Counted from the stretch's first letter, positions 9,490-18,573 are shown. The stretch is DNA of 64,000 bases from Alkalithermobacter paradoxus (GCA_002029295.1 MZGW01000003.1:124001-188000), one strand, 5' to 3'. Notes: generated by a model from the letters alone, not told the origin. Made by a program: numbers and translations.

Positions 9490-9498
9490 ATTATACCA
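9490..9498 (-). promoter_or_regulatory. Extended -10 promoter (TGGTATAAT) for the moron gene
   Basis: The minus strand reads TGGTATAAT about 60 bases upstream of the small membrane gene. The TGn plus a perfect TATAAT can work with a weak -35; the hexamer 17 bases upstream is only TTTAAT. No other promoter-like site of this quality is seen in the tail block. Confidence 0.5.
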
Positions 9499-9536
9499 AA
9501 TACTTCTTTGCCATTAAATTAATTTCATATAATAAT

Positions 9537-10109
9537 TTATGATGTTCCTATAGGCTCATCTGGAACCTCAGCAAACCATGAACTTATAATCGTTTGATCA
9601 ATACCTTCAGCATCTTCATCTGCAATAAACCTATAATTCCCGTCAGATTCTCTCGAATAGAAATTTCCCTTAAGCTTTGCACTTTGTGCCTTTGGCTTTT
9701 CTGCCTCAGTGTCATATTCATCTGTAGCAAGTTCAAACTTCCCTTTCAGCAGCCACACATATCTATATTTTCCGTTATTCTTCTTTGATTTAAAGCCTAA
9801 AGCTATGGTTGGCGGTATATCATCTTTATTTTCAATAAGAACACCCTTCACAATTTTGGCTCCTTGAAGTTTTGCTCTGCTTACAAGCGAAAGCTGATTC
9901 ACTTCAATTTCCACATCTACACCTTCAAAGGCAGTTATGATATCCTCAACAGAGTCATCAGAATAGATATTCTCTGAATTTAACTTTGGAGAAAGCTTGG
10001 CACTGATTGCTCTTTCAAGTTTTATTGGTGCACCATATACAGTTCCACTAGCATCATCGCTAGTTAAAATTGCGATATGAATATCTCTTAGTCCTATCTG
10101 TCTAGCCAT
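9537..10109 (-). CDS. Major tail protein (phi13 type)
   Basis: A 190-residue tail tube protein. The pattern IGLRDIHIAILTSDD, then YGAPIKLERAISAKLSPKLN and a Tyr/Asp-rich SENIYSDDSVED, followed by GFKSKKNNGKYRYVWLLKGKF, is that of the phi13-like major tail family (TIGR01603). It would stack in hexameric rings to form the tube. The start codon overlaps the end of the upstream tail-terminator gene by 8 bases. Confidence 0.9.
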   Translation of the reverse strand: MARQIGLRDIHIAILTSDDASGTVYGAPIKLERAISAKLSPKLNSENIYSDDSVEDIITAFEGVDVEIEVNQLSLVSRAKLQGAKIVKGVLIENKDDIPPTIALGFKSKKNNGKYRYVWLLKGKFELATDEYDTEAEKPKAQSAKLKGNFYSRESDGNYRFIADEDAEGIDQTIISSWFAEVPDEPIGTS

Positions 10110-10440
10110 TTATATCACTCTCCTCTAAATAATAAAATTTAAGACCTTTGTGAAAGATTTTTGTATCTTCTTCATAAAGGTCTATTTCATTTAATCTTTT
10201 GAACCCTGCTTTAAGCAAAAGTTCTTTTATATTTTTAACTATATCTGTATAATCAGCCTTTGACCACACATCTACTTGGATATAATGTGCTGTCAAAGCT
10301 TCTTCATCATCCTCATACTCTTCACCTGCAGTTAAATACTCATGAAAAGTAATGTAGTTTTCAGCCTTTCCAGTATATTTTTGAAAAGAAACCGGGATAT
10401 TAAGCGGCTTTAAGGCATCTACTATAATTTTATTTATCAT
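10102..10440 (-). CDS. Tail completion / tail terminator protein
   Basis: A 112-residue protein placed between the HK97 gp10-like gene and the major tail protein, the position of the tail terminator in siphoviruses. Visible features are VSFQKYTGKAENYITFHEYL, an acidic linker (GEEYEDDEEA) and a C-terminal pattern ending FKRLNEIDLYEEDTKIFHKG, as in the small DUF3168/DUF806-like group. ATGA overlap with the upstream gene indicates translational coupling. The assignment to a named family is tentative. Confidence 0.72.
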   Translation of the reverse strand: MINKIIVDALKPLNIPVSFQKYTGKAENYITFHEYLTAGEEYEDDEEALTAHYIQVDVWSKADYTDIVKNIKELLLKAGFKRLNEIDLYEEDTKIFHKGLKFYYLEESDING

Positions 10441-10829
10441 TTCTCAAGCCCCCTTTTAAGCTCATCCATTATGATTTGGTTGATTTCTTTTTTATTTTCA
10501 AGAACAGAGTTCTCCGCCCAATGCTGTGCTGGAATCTTTGCAGTTCCCCATTCAGTAAATTTGCTGTAGAAAAACTCTGAATTGTCCCCTTTATTCGGAC
10601 CTATTTCAATAAAATCTATCCCATTTTCCTTCTCTATTTCAGAAACCTTTATATTATCAGTCATATGTTTTTTATTTAGTGGAGATACAGGAGCATTTTT
10701 CTCCATGCTAGTTTTAACTAAATCCCCAGCTTTATTAAGAGCCTTTTTCTTTATATCCTCACCTTTTGCACCAAGTTTATTAACTCTATCTATAAGCTCC
10801 TGCATTCCTTCAAGTTCTATTTTAGCCAC
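10437..10829 (-). CDS. HK97 gp10 family head-tail protein
   Basis: A 130-residue neck protein. The start MAKIELEGMQELIDRVNKLG, then KALNKAGDLVKTSMEKNAPV and a C-terminal FTEWGTAKIPAQHW, match the HK97 gp10 family (TIGR01725), which joins head and tail. The open frame begins with a TTG at 10838 that touches its ribosome site. The GTG at 10829 lies 9 bases after GGAGG and is the better start. It overlaps the head-tail adaptor gene by 8 bases. Confidence 0.86.
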   Translation of the reverse strand: MAKIELEGMQELIDRVNKLGAKGEDIKKKALNKAGDLVKTSMEKNAPVSPLNKKHMTDNIKVSEIEKENGIDFIEIGPNKGDNSEFFYSKFTEWGTAKIPAQHWAENSVLENKKEINQIIMDELKRGLEK

Positions 10830-11148
10830 TGTTATCAACCTCCATAGCCTTGATTTCTATGAATTTATTAGCGTATTTTATGTTATCGATAGATGTTATA
10901 TTGTACTGCTTTCCTTTAAATAAAATTCTCATTGTTGTTTCAATATTTGGTACATACCTTATAGTAAATTTCACAGTGTTCTCAGCTTGAACTGCTGCGG
11001 CTTCAAAATATTCTCTGCCATGAAGATTTTCAGTTTTTGCCCATAGCTCTTTAAAATCTGCCCAAGTTTCAGTTTCAAAGCCATTCTCATCTGTTTGAAC
11101 TGTATTTTTCTGCAATTTTATTCTATGTCTTAAATCTTCAGCCTTCAT
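10822..11148 (-). CDS. Phage head-tail adaptor (SPP1 gp16 type)
   Basis: A 108-residue adaptor. The opening LRHRIKLQKNTVQTDENGFE, the centre DFKELWAKTENLHGREYFEAA and the end YNITSIDNIKYANKFIEIKA are diagnostic of the SPP1 gp16 / TIGR01563 family that closes the head-to-tail channel. Its ATG overlaps the stop of the connector gene (ATGA), so both are made in step. Confidence 0.9.
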   Translation of the reverse strand: MKAEDLRHRIKLQKNTVQTDENGFETETWADFKELWAKTENLHGREYFEAAAVQAENTVKFTIRYVPNIETTMRILFKGKQYNITSIDNIKYANKFIEIKAMEVDNSG

Positions 11149-11717
11149 ACTGGAATCACCCTATTCATAGAAAGAAGAGCATTTCTTGCTTCCTCTAACT
11201 TTGTTTTTTCCTCTGGTCTGTAATCATCATATAAAAGCTTCATTTGAAGTATCATTGCCCACTTCACAGTTTCAGGAACTTTATCCGGAGTATCTCCATA
11301 CCCTGCAACTATTCTTACCCTTACAGCATTTACTGACTGAAGTTCTACTGTAGGCCAATGCTTTCCTCTATTTAGAACAACTCTGTTTACAAAACCATAT
11401 AAGTCAACAATATAATTACTTTCATCAAATAAATACTCCTGTCTATTCTCATCATAATATTTTATACTTTCTACCTTTTGTATTGGTGAACAGCTATTAA
11501 AAACTATAGCATTACCATTAGGGAAAGTATCCAAAACAAGCTCTAAGGTCTGAGTTATATATTTTCTATTTTGATAGTCTTCACACCATTCTCTAGCTTG
11601 TTTTATTAGGCTCATGATTAAAATATCATCATCATTACCATCAACTCTCAAATGATTTTTTGCTTCCTCTAAAGTTATTGGTTCAACTATTGGCGGAGTT
11701 ATTATTTTAATTGCCAT
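11145..11717 (-). CDS. Head-tail connector (HK97 gp6 type)
   Basis: A 190-residue connector. The pattern PITLEEAKNHLRVDGNDDDI, then IKQAREWCEDYQNRKYITQT and a C-terminal PETVKWAMILQMKLLYDDYR, is typical of the gp6-like / phiE125 gp8 family, which forms a ring on the portal. It follows the capsid and a small head gene, as expected. GAGGTGATAAA precedes the ATG. Confidence 0.88.
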   Translation of the reverse strand: MAIKIITPPIVEPITLEEAKNHLRVDGNDDDILIMSLIKQAREWCEDYQNRKYITQTLELVLDTFPNGNAIVFNSCSPIQKVESIKYYDENRQEYLFDESNYIVDLYGFVNRVVLNRGKHWPTVELQSVNAVRVRIVAGYGDTPDKVPETVKWAMILQMKLLYDDYRPEEKTKLEEARNALLSMNRVIPV

Positions 11718-11759
11718 TTTATCACCTCAAAAAGAAAAGGAGCACTAAGGCTCCTTGAT

Positions 11760-12200
11760 TTAACTGCTGTATCTGCTGTCTATAATAACATCTGCACTTG
11801 CAAAATTAGCTGCTTGAGAACTTGCCCCGATTTTAATTCCGATACAAGTGAATCCTTCATTTATATCAAGCTTTGCAGGATCTATTTGAAAAACAATCTG
11901 CTTATTTCCTGCTGTTTCTTCTACTGTATATCCTGCTCCATCTGTTTTTAATAAAGTATCTGCAGTCGTATTCTCATTTGCCCATACTGGTACACTGCTG
12001 ATTAATGCCTTTGAATCTGTTCCTTGTGTATCTTTTGCCTGATATATGGATATTTGTGTTTCATGAGCTGCTGCTTGAGTAAGATTTACAATTACTACAG
12101 CATTTACTGCATTTTTTAAATTTACATATCTGCTTTCTATACCTTCATTTGTTGTCTTTGGTGAAATGATCTGTATTACTTTATATTTTTCAATAAACAT
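11760..12200 (-). CDS. Putative head protein, possibly decoration
   Basis: A 146-residue soluble protein between the major capsid and connector genes. It is rich in Ala, Thr, Val and Ile with a beta-strand-like pattern (VNAVVIVNLTQAAAHETQI, ITIYQ-like stretch, IGIKIGASSQ). No motif is recognised. Genes of this size at this place often encode decoration proteins or head fibres, but nothing in the sequence proves that. AGGAGG precedes the ATG at 12200. Confidence 0.6.
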   Translation of the reverse strand: MFIEKYKVIQIISPKTTNEGIESRYVNLKNAVNAVVIVNLTQAAAHETQISIYQAKDTQGTDSKALISSVPVWANENTTADTLLKTDGAGYTVEETAGNKQIVFQIDPAKLDINEGFTCIGIKIGASSQAANFASADVIIDSRYSS

Positions 12201-12212
12201 AATTTTTACCTC

Positions 12213-13496
12213 CTACCTATCTGCTAAAGTTACAAAAGGACTTAGTGGATTTGCACCCTTGTAAGGCATAATTGGCTTATTCTTATACGGCATTCCATTA
12301 AATTTATAGATGAATCTGAATACCTGCTCATCATATAAAAATCTTACATGGATAGAAACATCAGAAGTTAAACTTTTTTTATCTATTCCAATGTACTGTG
12401 TTGGATCTGCTAAAATAATATCTCCTTTTTTACCAAGAGGGGAGCACTGCTCTATTGGAATAATTGGTCTATTAAGTAAGGTACTGTACTGTGAAGTTGC
12501 AGCACCTCCAGAAGGCATAAACACAGGTGCTCCACCAGTTCCAATATTAAGAGCCATAGTGTAAAGCTGTGGTTCTATCTCTTGGTTTATATACCATACA
12601 GCATTTGCTCTAAGTCTTGCAGGCATACTGCTCCACATTTTAAGTATATTTTCATACTTTATAGTTCCCGCTGCCTGGTCTTTTTCTTTAGGTACAGTAA
12701 CTAAAGCATCTGAATTAAGTATTCCAAGAGGCATTCCAACACCAGTACCATTAATAATTGCATCATCAATCTTAAAACTCATTTCATCTGCATAGGCTTG
12801 CCTTACTATAGCTTCTAAAGCTGTAGTATCTTCAAGCAAATCATCAGTTACATAGCAAAGTGCTAAAAGTTTTTGAAGGGACATTTCAATCTCTTTAAAC
12901 TTTGGTTTACTTTGAGCTGCTGTTTCAGCTTCTGCTACCCAGTAAGCTTGAACTCCACCCCATCTACTTCCGTTTGCTCTGCTATTTTCGTCAATTCCAA
13001 GGGCTCTAAGCCTATTGGTATTAGCTCCTATAGGAATCATTCTTATTCTGTTTGCCACCTGACTTTGTGCCATCATGGATTCAAATAAGTCATTTATAAA
13101 CTCATTTTCTAGTAAAAATCCTCCTTCTGAAGCTATGCTTTCATTAAGTCCTGTTGCTGAGTTCTGGTAAGTTAATCTGTTGTCCATCCTTCCACCTGGA
13201 GATGAAGCCTTTGCAACGGCACTTAAAAATTCTCCCATGCTCTTCCACTTCTTTTCATTGTGATTCTTTGGCTGAGCATATATTGGTTCATTTACAGGTG
13301 TCTGAGCCTGTTTTTCTCTTTCTGCATTTATTGCATCAATTTCTTTTTGTGCTTCAATCTTGGCTTTTAAAGCCTTAATTTCAGAAAGTTTTGCATTTAT
13401 TTCATCAGCTGTAGCATCCTCTTTATTTATTAGATTTTTAGATTCTGTTTCTAAATTTGATAACTGAGCTAATAATTCTTTCATTTTTTCTGACAT
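12213..13496 (-). CDS. Major capsid protein, HK97 family
   Basis: A 427-residue protein with a coiled-coil N-terminal delta domain (about 1-100; charged, Lys/Glu-rich), which the prohead protease should remove, and then an HK97-fold body. Hallmarks are NESIASEGGFLLENEFINDL, the segment KFKEIEMSLQKLLALCYVTDDLLEDT and the C-terminal PYKNKPIMPYKGANPLSPF. The frame opens at 13502; the ATG at 13496 lies 8 bases after GGAAGG and is preferred. It lies directly after the protease gene, as in HK97-like phages. Confidence 0.93.
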   Translation of the reverse strand: MSEKMKELLAQLSNLETESKNLINKEDATADEINAKLSEIKALKAKIEAQKEIDAINAEREKQAQTPVNEPIYAQPKNHNEKKWKSMGEFLSAVAKASSPGGRMDNRLTYQNSATGLNESIASEGGFLLENEFINDLFESMMAQSQVANRIRMIPIGANTNRLRALGIDENSRANGSRWGGVQAYWVAEAETAAQSKPKFKEIEMSLQKLLALCYVTDDLLEDTTALEAIVRQAYADEMSFKIDDAIINGTGVGMPLGILNSDALVTVPKEKDQAAGTIKYENILKMWSSMPARLRANAVWYINQEIEPQLYTMALNIGTGGAPVFMPSGGAATSQYSTLLNRPIIPIEQCSPLGKKGDIILADPTQYIGIDKKSLTSDVSIHVRFLYDEQVFRFIYKFNGMPYKNKPIMPYKGANPLSPFVTLADR

Positions 13497-13529
13497 ATAC
13501 ATTACCTTCCTTTCAAAATAATAAAAGCC

Positions 13530-14273
13530 CTAAAGTTCACACTCTAAGGCAAGTTTTGCTTTTAATAATTTTATTTTTTCTTCATCTTTATAGGTTTCTT
13601 TAAATCTTTGATTATACTGTTTTATAAAATCTCTAGTTCTTGTATTAACACTATTTTGAATAGCAAATCTGCTGAACATAAAAGAATTTTCCACTGTTTC
13701 TTCTTTATTTTCTGTATAAAGCATTCCATCAACGAATCCTTCAGCTAGTGCTTTCTTAGCACTCATCCATGTTTCTTCATCCATCATCTGTGATATTTTT
13801 GATCTGGATTTTTTAGTCTTAAGCTGATAAGCATTGATTATGGTTTCCTTTACTTCATCCAGCACATCAGCTCCATGTCTTAAATCCTTAGCTTCACCTT
13901 GAAAATTTCCCCATGGATTATGAATCATTAGAATTGAAGTTGGAGACATTAGAATTTCATCTCCTGCCATTGCTATAACTGAAGCTGCTGAAATTGCCAC
14001 ACCATCAATTTTTACTTTAACCTTTCCCTTGTGTTCCTTTAAAGCTGTGTAAATTCTTGAAGCTGCATAGACATCCCCTCCATAGGAATTAATCCAAACA
14101 TTTATGTCTTTGCCTTTATATTTATTAAGCTCTGACATAAACCCCTTTGGTGTTACATTGTCATTTCCAAAAAGCATCGACCAAAAATCATCGTCCATGA
14201 CAATGTCACCATCAATTCTAAGCTCTATCTCCTCCTCATTTTCTTCGCTGTTTTTAAAATTCCAAAACGGCAT
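13530..14273 (-). CDS. Prohead maturation protease, ClpP/S14 type
   Basis: Serine protease of about 247 residues that trims capsid proteins during head assembly. The ClpP fold is visible: the oxyanion region NSYGGDVYAASRIYTAL, the catalytic serine in SAASVIAMAG and the histidine in MIHNPWG, with the usual helical stretch after it (LDEVKETIINAYQLKTKKSR). The open frame reaches 14291 and would overlap the portal gene. The ATG at 14273 follows AAAGGAAGTGATAAA, which lies in the last codons of the portal gene, and is the better start. Confidence 0.92.
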   Translation of the reverse strand: MPFWNFKNSEENEEEIELRIDGDIVMDDDFWSMLFGNDNVTPKGFMSELNKYKGKDINVWINSYGGDVYAASRIYTALKEHKGKVKVKIDGVAISAASVIAMAGDEILMSPTSILMIHNPWGNFQGEAKDLRHGADVLDEVKETIINAYQLKTKKSRSKISQMMDEETWMSAKKALAEGFVDGMLYTENKEETVENSFMFSRFAIQNSVNTRTRDFIKQYNQRFKETYKDEEKIKLLKAKLALECEL

Positions 14274-14277
14274 TTTA

Positions 14278-15537
14278 TCACTTCCTTTCATTAATCATAT
14301 TAAATATTTCTTCCCTTAGTGCTTTAAGCTGCTCTTCCTGTTTTCCTGCTTCGCTCATATTGAGAGGTTCGAGATATCTGTCACCGTTATCAATAGGATT
14401 CATATTTTCAAGCCTTCTAATATCATTAACAGAAAGCCATCCCCACTGTCTTCCCTGTGCATAAGCTTCATATCTTGATTTAATATCTCCACGAAGAAGT
14501 CCGCTTATATTGAATTCAAAGTACCTGTTCTTTCTTCTTGATTCCTTTGATAAAAGCTGAAGATTTAAATTTTCTTCCCATTTTTTAAACCACGGCAGCA
14601 TAGTGTAAACAATAAACTCTAAGCTCTGATGTTCAATATTGTTATTGGTGGATCTTGTTAAATCCTGCACCAGATGAAGTGGTACTCTGAAAATTCTGCA
14701 CACATCTTCAATTCTGAATCTCTTGGATTCTAAAAACTGTGCATCTGTAAGCTTCATAGTTATTTCCTTAAACTGACCGCCGCCTTCAAGTATCATTGGA
14801 ACTCCTGCATTTGAAAGTCCTGTGTAGTTCTTCTTAATATCCTTTTTAAGCCTTTGAAATGCTTCATCTGAAAGCTCGTTAGGATACTGAAAAATACCGC
14901 TGCTTGAGGCCCTGTTATGATAAAAGTTTCTTTCAAAAGTGTCCTGCGATAATCCAATATCAATAGTAAGTGCTGCATAACTAAGAGGTGTTATTCCTAT
15001 ATAACCGTCTAAAGTTAATCCCGGAATATGAAATATTTCATCTCTTGTTTTAGGCTCTGTCTTTCCATCAATATAATAAAGAAGCCTTCCTGTAGATTTA
15101 TCTATATCAATTCTTACTCTGTCCCATGATATAGGTCTAAGTTCTAAAAGCTCTCCATGCATATTAAAAACCTTTTGTGCTATAAAGTTTCCCCCAAGGT
15201 TTATATTTGTCATACCAAACTCTTTAAACTGCACTGGTGTCATTTCTGCATTTGGTGCATAATGAAGTACACCATATTCAGCAGTGTCTGTAACCTGCCT
15301 TCTGTTTCCTTTATCATCTTTTTCATAAAGCATTATAGGACAGCTTGCCAAGGTTTCAGAAAGAACTCTATTGCAGGCAAAAACTGCAGAAAAACTCATA
15401 GCGGATGCTGTATCTATTTTAAAATTATCTTTTACAACTTCTTCACCATTTAAAAAATCCTCCGAATATTTCTGAAGGACTTCAAACAAGGCATTCTGGG
15501 GCGTTAAAAATAACTTCACTCTATCTTTTAGTTTCAA
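14278..15537 (-). CDS. Phage portal protein, HK97 family
   Basis: A 419-residue protein forming the twelve-part ring through which DNA enters and leaves. Typical segments are SAVFACNRVLSETLASCPIM, YEKDDKGNRRQV, YGVLHYAPNAEMTPVQFKEF, FHIPGLTLDGYIGITPLSYA and RIEDVCRIFRVPLHLVQDL (TIGR01537 pattern). The start codon is TTG at 15537, seven bases after GGAGG. The gene lies between TerL and the protease, and its 3' end holds the ribosome site of the protease gene. Confidence 0.94.
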   Translation of the reverse strand: MKLKDRVKLFLTPQNALFEVLQKYSEDFLNGEEVVKDNFKIDTASAMSFSAVFACNRVLSETLASCPIMLYEKDDKGNRRQVTDTAEYGVLHYAPNAEMTPVQFKEFGMTNINLGGNFIAQKVFNMHGELLELRPISWDRVRIDIDKSTGRLLYYIDGKTEPKTRDEIFHIPGLTLDGYIGITPLSYAALTIDIGLSQDTFERNFYHNRASSSGIFQYPNELSDEAFQRLKKDIKKNYTGLSNAGVPMILEGGGQFKEITMKLTDAQFLESKRFRIEDVCRIFRVPLHLVQDLTRSTNNNIEHQSLEFIVYTMLPWFKKWEENLNLQLLSKESRRKNRYFEFNISGLLRGDIKSRYEAYAQGRQWGWLSVNDIRRLENMNPIDNGDRYLEPLNMSEAGKQEEQLKALREEIFNMINERK

Positions 15538-15548
15538 AGCACCACCTC

Positions 15549-18098
15549 CTAATCAAGAAAACTTCTCATTCCTCTTTTTTCATAGACACTTTCTTTATTT
15601 CCATGCCTTATTGACCTGTCAAGTGCCATAATAAGTGCTACAGCACCATCTATCTTTTCAGTAGACTTTTCTTTATCAGGCTTTATATTACCTGCAGGAT
15701 CAGTTTTTACATAAATATTATCCATCATCCACCTTAAAACAGGATGTCCTCCATGGGCTATTTTCTTTTCAAGGGTAATTTTCATAAGCTCTTTAGTCGG
15801 TGGACTCATATCTTTATAACCTTGTCCAAAAGGAACTACTGTAAAGCCTAAGCCTTCAAGATTTTGAACCATCTGCACGGCACCCCATCTGTCAAAGGCT
15901 ATTTCTTTTATGTTGTATTTTTTCCCTAAATCCTCTATAAAACTTTCAATAAAGCCATAGTGTATAACATTTCCCTCTGTAGTCTTAAGAAACCCTTGCT
16001 TTGCCCACACATCATAAGGCACATGGTCACGTCTGACTCTAAGCTTTAAGTTTTCTTCTGGTATCCAAAAGAAAGGAAGTACATAATATTTATCATCTGT
16101 TGGTGTTGGAGGAAATATTAATACAAAGGCTGTAATATCGTTGGTACTTGAAAGGTCAAGTCCGCCATAACACTCTCTTCCTTTTAAGCTGTCTATATCT
16201 ACTTTAAAAGCACACTCATCCCACTTATCCATCTGCATCCATCTTGTGGACTGCTTCACCCATTGGTTTAATCTAAGCTGACGGAATATATTTTCTTCAG
16301 CGGGATTTTCTTTTGCACTGTTAAAGGCATTTCTCACTTTTTCTATATCTATGGTATGCCCAAGAGAAGGGTTTGCTTTATACCAGTTTTTCTCTAATGT
16401 CCAATCGTCATTGTCATCTATTCCATAAATAACAGGATAAAATGTTGGATCGATTTTTCTTCCTTCTAATATATCTACTGCCTTTTGATGTACTTCATAG
16501 CATATAGAATTTCTATCTGTTCCGGCTGTGGTTATAAGAAAAAACAGCGGCTGCAATCTTGCATCACCACTTCCTTTAGTCATAACATCATATAAATCCC
16601 TGTTAGGTTGGGCATGAAGTTCATCAAATACCACCGAATGAATATTAAGCCCGTGTTTGGAGTAAGCTTCAGCAGATAATACCTGATAAAAACTATTTGT
16701 AGGCTTATATATTAATCTTTTTACAGAAAGAACAGGTTTAATTCTTTTCTTAAGAGCAGGACACTGTTCTACCATTTCAACAGCTACATCAAAAACGATA
16801 GAAGCCTGTTGTCTATCTGCAGCACAGCCGTAAACTTCAGCTCCCCATTCTCCATCTCCGCAGGTCATATAAAGAGCAACTGCAGCAGCAAGCTCGCTAT
16901 TATGTGTAGGAATCATGGATTTACCTGCTAAATATAATCTTGATGGGCTGTCAACCTGAATACATCTCATTTTTGTCTTTCCTGTTTTTTCAATAGACTT
17001 TATATAATGAAAATGTGATCTTGTTTTAATATTTCTTTCTCTGCCTCTTTTAAGCTTTCTATCTAATCCTGATACTTCTAAGTCATTAAAAGCAGTAAAC
17101 TTTATTAAATAACATATTTCACCTGTTTCAATTCCATATCTAGCTGATGGAGCTGTTTTTAACGTATTCTTTATTCCCAATGACCATAATAAATCCTGAA
17201 CATCCTTGGCAAGTTCAAAAAGAATTGTCACATATATTGCCTGACTTTCAGCAGTGCTTACACATCCATCAGAATCTATTAACCCTTGTAATAATCTTTT
17301 TCTTTGCTGAGCTGATGCTCTTAAATATTCAATAGGTATCCTTTTTTCCCTAAAGTTTTTAACTAATATACTTTTAAGTTCTTTATATACTAAAATATCG
17401 CTGTTACCCTCCTGCTTATATCTATTATGAAGTTTATATGGTATATTTTTAATAACTTCGTCAACATCATCTCTCATTACAGTTATTTCAGGCTTTACAG
17501 CATTACCATTTCCTATCCAGTACCCAAATAGATACGGATCTATAGGAAGTTTATTTTCAGGCAAAATAAAAGCATCCGCTATTGGGATGCGAAATAATGC
17601 TCTATTTTCTTTACTTTTAGTTTTAAACTGCTTTTGATACATTTCTCCTGTTGTTAATAGTTTTTCTCTTCTGCCATTATTAGTAACTTGAACCTTCCAT
17701 AGATGCCTTTCTCCAGCTACTATACTTGTTCCATCTCTAAAATTTATTTTATATGCCTGCTCCGTATCATCAATTTCACTTATTGCAACAACATTACAAG
17801 GTCTTCCCTTTTCATCAATTACCTTATCTCCTGCTTTTATTTCCCCCATTGTAGTCCATCCATCAGGTGTTGGAATCGGAGTATCAAGGGCTAACTGTTT
17901 TCCATTTTTCTTAGGAATTTCAACATAAGCAGTATTATACTGCCTGTATCCATTTTCTTTTACTGTTCCGAATATATCCCTTATAATTTTATCCTGCCAA
18001 GGCAGAAGATCAAAAGGAACACCACGCCACTGACCCTTTGTATGCTTTAAGCAGTTAATAAAGTTTACGGCATGCTGTGCTTTTGCTTCATCATACAC
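15549..18098 (-). CDS. Terminase large subunit interrupted by an intein
   Basis: Packaging motor: ATPase plus nuclease of the HK97 type (Terminase_1). The extein starts with the usual INCLKHTKGQW and LLPWQDKIIRDIFGT. The Walker A motif PKKNGK-S is cut by a 333-residue intein directly before the Ser. Walker B-like VVFDELHAQP and the nuclease region with YGGLDLSSTNDITAF follow. After splicing about 516 residues remain, a normal family length. The frame opens at 18149 but would overlap terS by 59 bases; the GTG at 18098, eight bases after AAAGGAGG, is the likely start. Splicing is needed to restore the ATP-binding loop. Confidence 0.92.
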   Translation of the reverse strand: MYDEAKAQHAVNFINCLKHTKGQWRGVPFDLLPWQDKIIRDIFGTVKENGYRQYNTAYVEIPKKNGKQLALDTPIPTPDGWTTMGEIKAGDKVIDEKGRPCNVVAISEIDDTEQAYKINFRDGTSIVAGERHLWKVQVTNNGRREKLLTTGEMYQKQFKTKSKENRALFRIPIADAFILPENKLPIDPYLFGYWIGNGNAVKPEITVMRDDVDEVIKNIPYKLHNRYKQEGNSDILVYKELKSILVKNFREKRIPIEYLRASAQQRKRLLQGLIDSDGCVSTAESQAIYVTILFELAKDVQDLLWSLGIKNTLKTAPSARYGIETGEICYLIKFTAFNDLEVSGLDRKLKRGRERNIKTRSHFHYIKSIEKTGKTKMRCIQVDSPSRLYLAGKSMIPTHNSELAAAVALYMTCGDGEWGAEVYGCAADRQQASIVFDVAVEMVEQCPALKKRIKPVLSVKRLIYKPTNSFYQVLSAEAYSKHGLNIHSVVFDELHAQPNRDLYDVMTKGSGDARLQPLFFLITTAGTDRNSICYEVHQKAVDILEGRKIDPTFYPVIYGIDDNDDWTLEKNWYKANPSLGHTIDIEKVRNAFNSAKENPAEENIFRQLRLNQWVKQSTRWMQMDKWDECAFKVDIDSLKGRECYGGLDLSSTNDITAFVLIFPPTPTDDKYYVLPFFWIPEENLKLRVRRDHVPYDVWAKQGFLKTTEGNVIHYGFIESFIEDLGKKYNIKEIAFDRWGAVQMVQNLEGLGFTVVPFGQGYKDMSPPTKELMKITLEKKIAHGGHPVLRWMMDNIYVKTDPAGNIKPDKEKSTEKIDGAVALIMALDRSIRHGNKESVYEKRGMRSFLD
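16899..17897 (-). other. Class 3-type intein with LAGLIDADG endonuclease, inside TerL
   Basis: The 333-codon insert begins QLALDTPIPTPDGW and ends PTHN, followed by Ser as +1 residue. Intein residue 1 is Gln (codon CAG), so there is no N-terminal nucleophile. The class 3 'WCT' set is present: Trp67 two residues after the block B His65 (ERHLWKV), Cys312 in block F (RCIQVDSP...LYLAG) and Thr331 just before His332-Asn333. Two LAGLIDADG-like motifs, YLFGYWIGNG and LLQGLIDSDG, lie in the middle and mark a homing endonuclease. The insertion point is the Walker A loop, a common intein site. Confidence 0.9.
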
Positions 18099-18573
18099 TC
18101 TTACTGCCTCCTTTATAAAGTATAAGTTCCATTGGATCTTCTTCATCATTTATATTGTCAGTGACTATTCTGCTTCTTGCTGATGGAGTAAGTCCAAACT
18201 GTTCGCAGAATCTGTTCATGATTTTAAGGTAGGTTTGAGCGATAGATACCTGTGGCACCTGCTGCCAGTATCCCGATGGTGTTTTTACAATAGTTCCATG
18301 TTTAGTTATAAATTCTTCTGCTTCCTTCCACCTTGCATAGGCTTGACAATATCCTGCAAAGGCTGCCATATCTATTTCTGTAAGTATTCCCATTGCCTCA
18401 AGCTGCTTTGACATTCTCCTCCACTCTTTTTTAGCTTCAGCATCAAGCCAGCCTGGACATTTAGGTGCTTTTTTCTCAGGTTTTGGTTCATCTTCATTAA
18501 GTGGTCTTTTCCCTGGATTTCCTTCAAGTATTTTTAATGCTGTTGGTTTTGGTTTTCTTCCCCTTTGAGCCAT
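18091..18573 (-). CDS. Terminase small subunit, P27 family
   Basis: A 160-residue DNA-recognition subunit of the packaging enzyme. The start MAQRGRKPKPTALKILEGNP and the phrase EWRRMSKQLEAMGILTEID, then the AGYCQAYARWKEAEEFI helix and LKIMNRFCEQFGLTPSARSR, are hallmarks of the P27 small terminase family (pfam05119). The ATG at 18573 follows AGGAGGTGATACCT; the open frame extends three codons further. Its last codons carry the ribosome site and GTG start of terL. Confidence 0.92.
   Translation of the reverse strand: MAQRGRKPKPTALKILEGNPGKRPLNEDEPKPEKKAPKCPGWLDAEAKKEWRRMSKQLEAMGILTEIDMAAFAGYCQAYARWKEAEEFITKHGTIVKTPSGYWQQVPQVSIAQTYLKIMNRFCEQFGLTPSARSRIVTDNINDEEDPMELILYKGGSKSV

Noticed and set aside
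15549-18098. A group I or II intron instead of an intein in terL
   Set aside because: The insert is in frame with no stops and has protein-level intein blocks and LAGLIDADG motifs.
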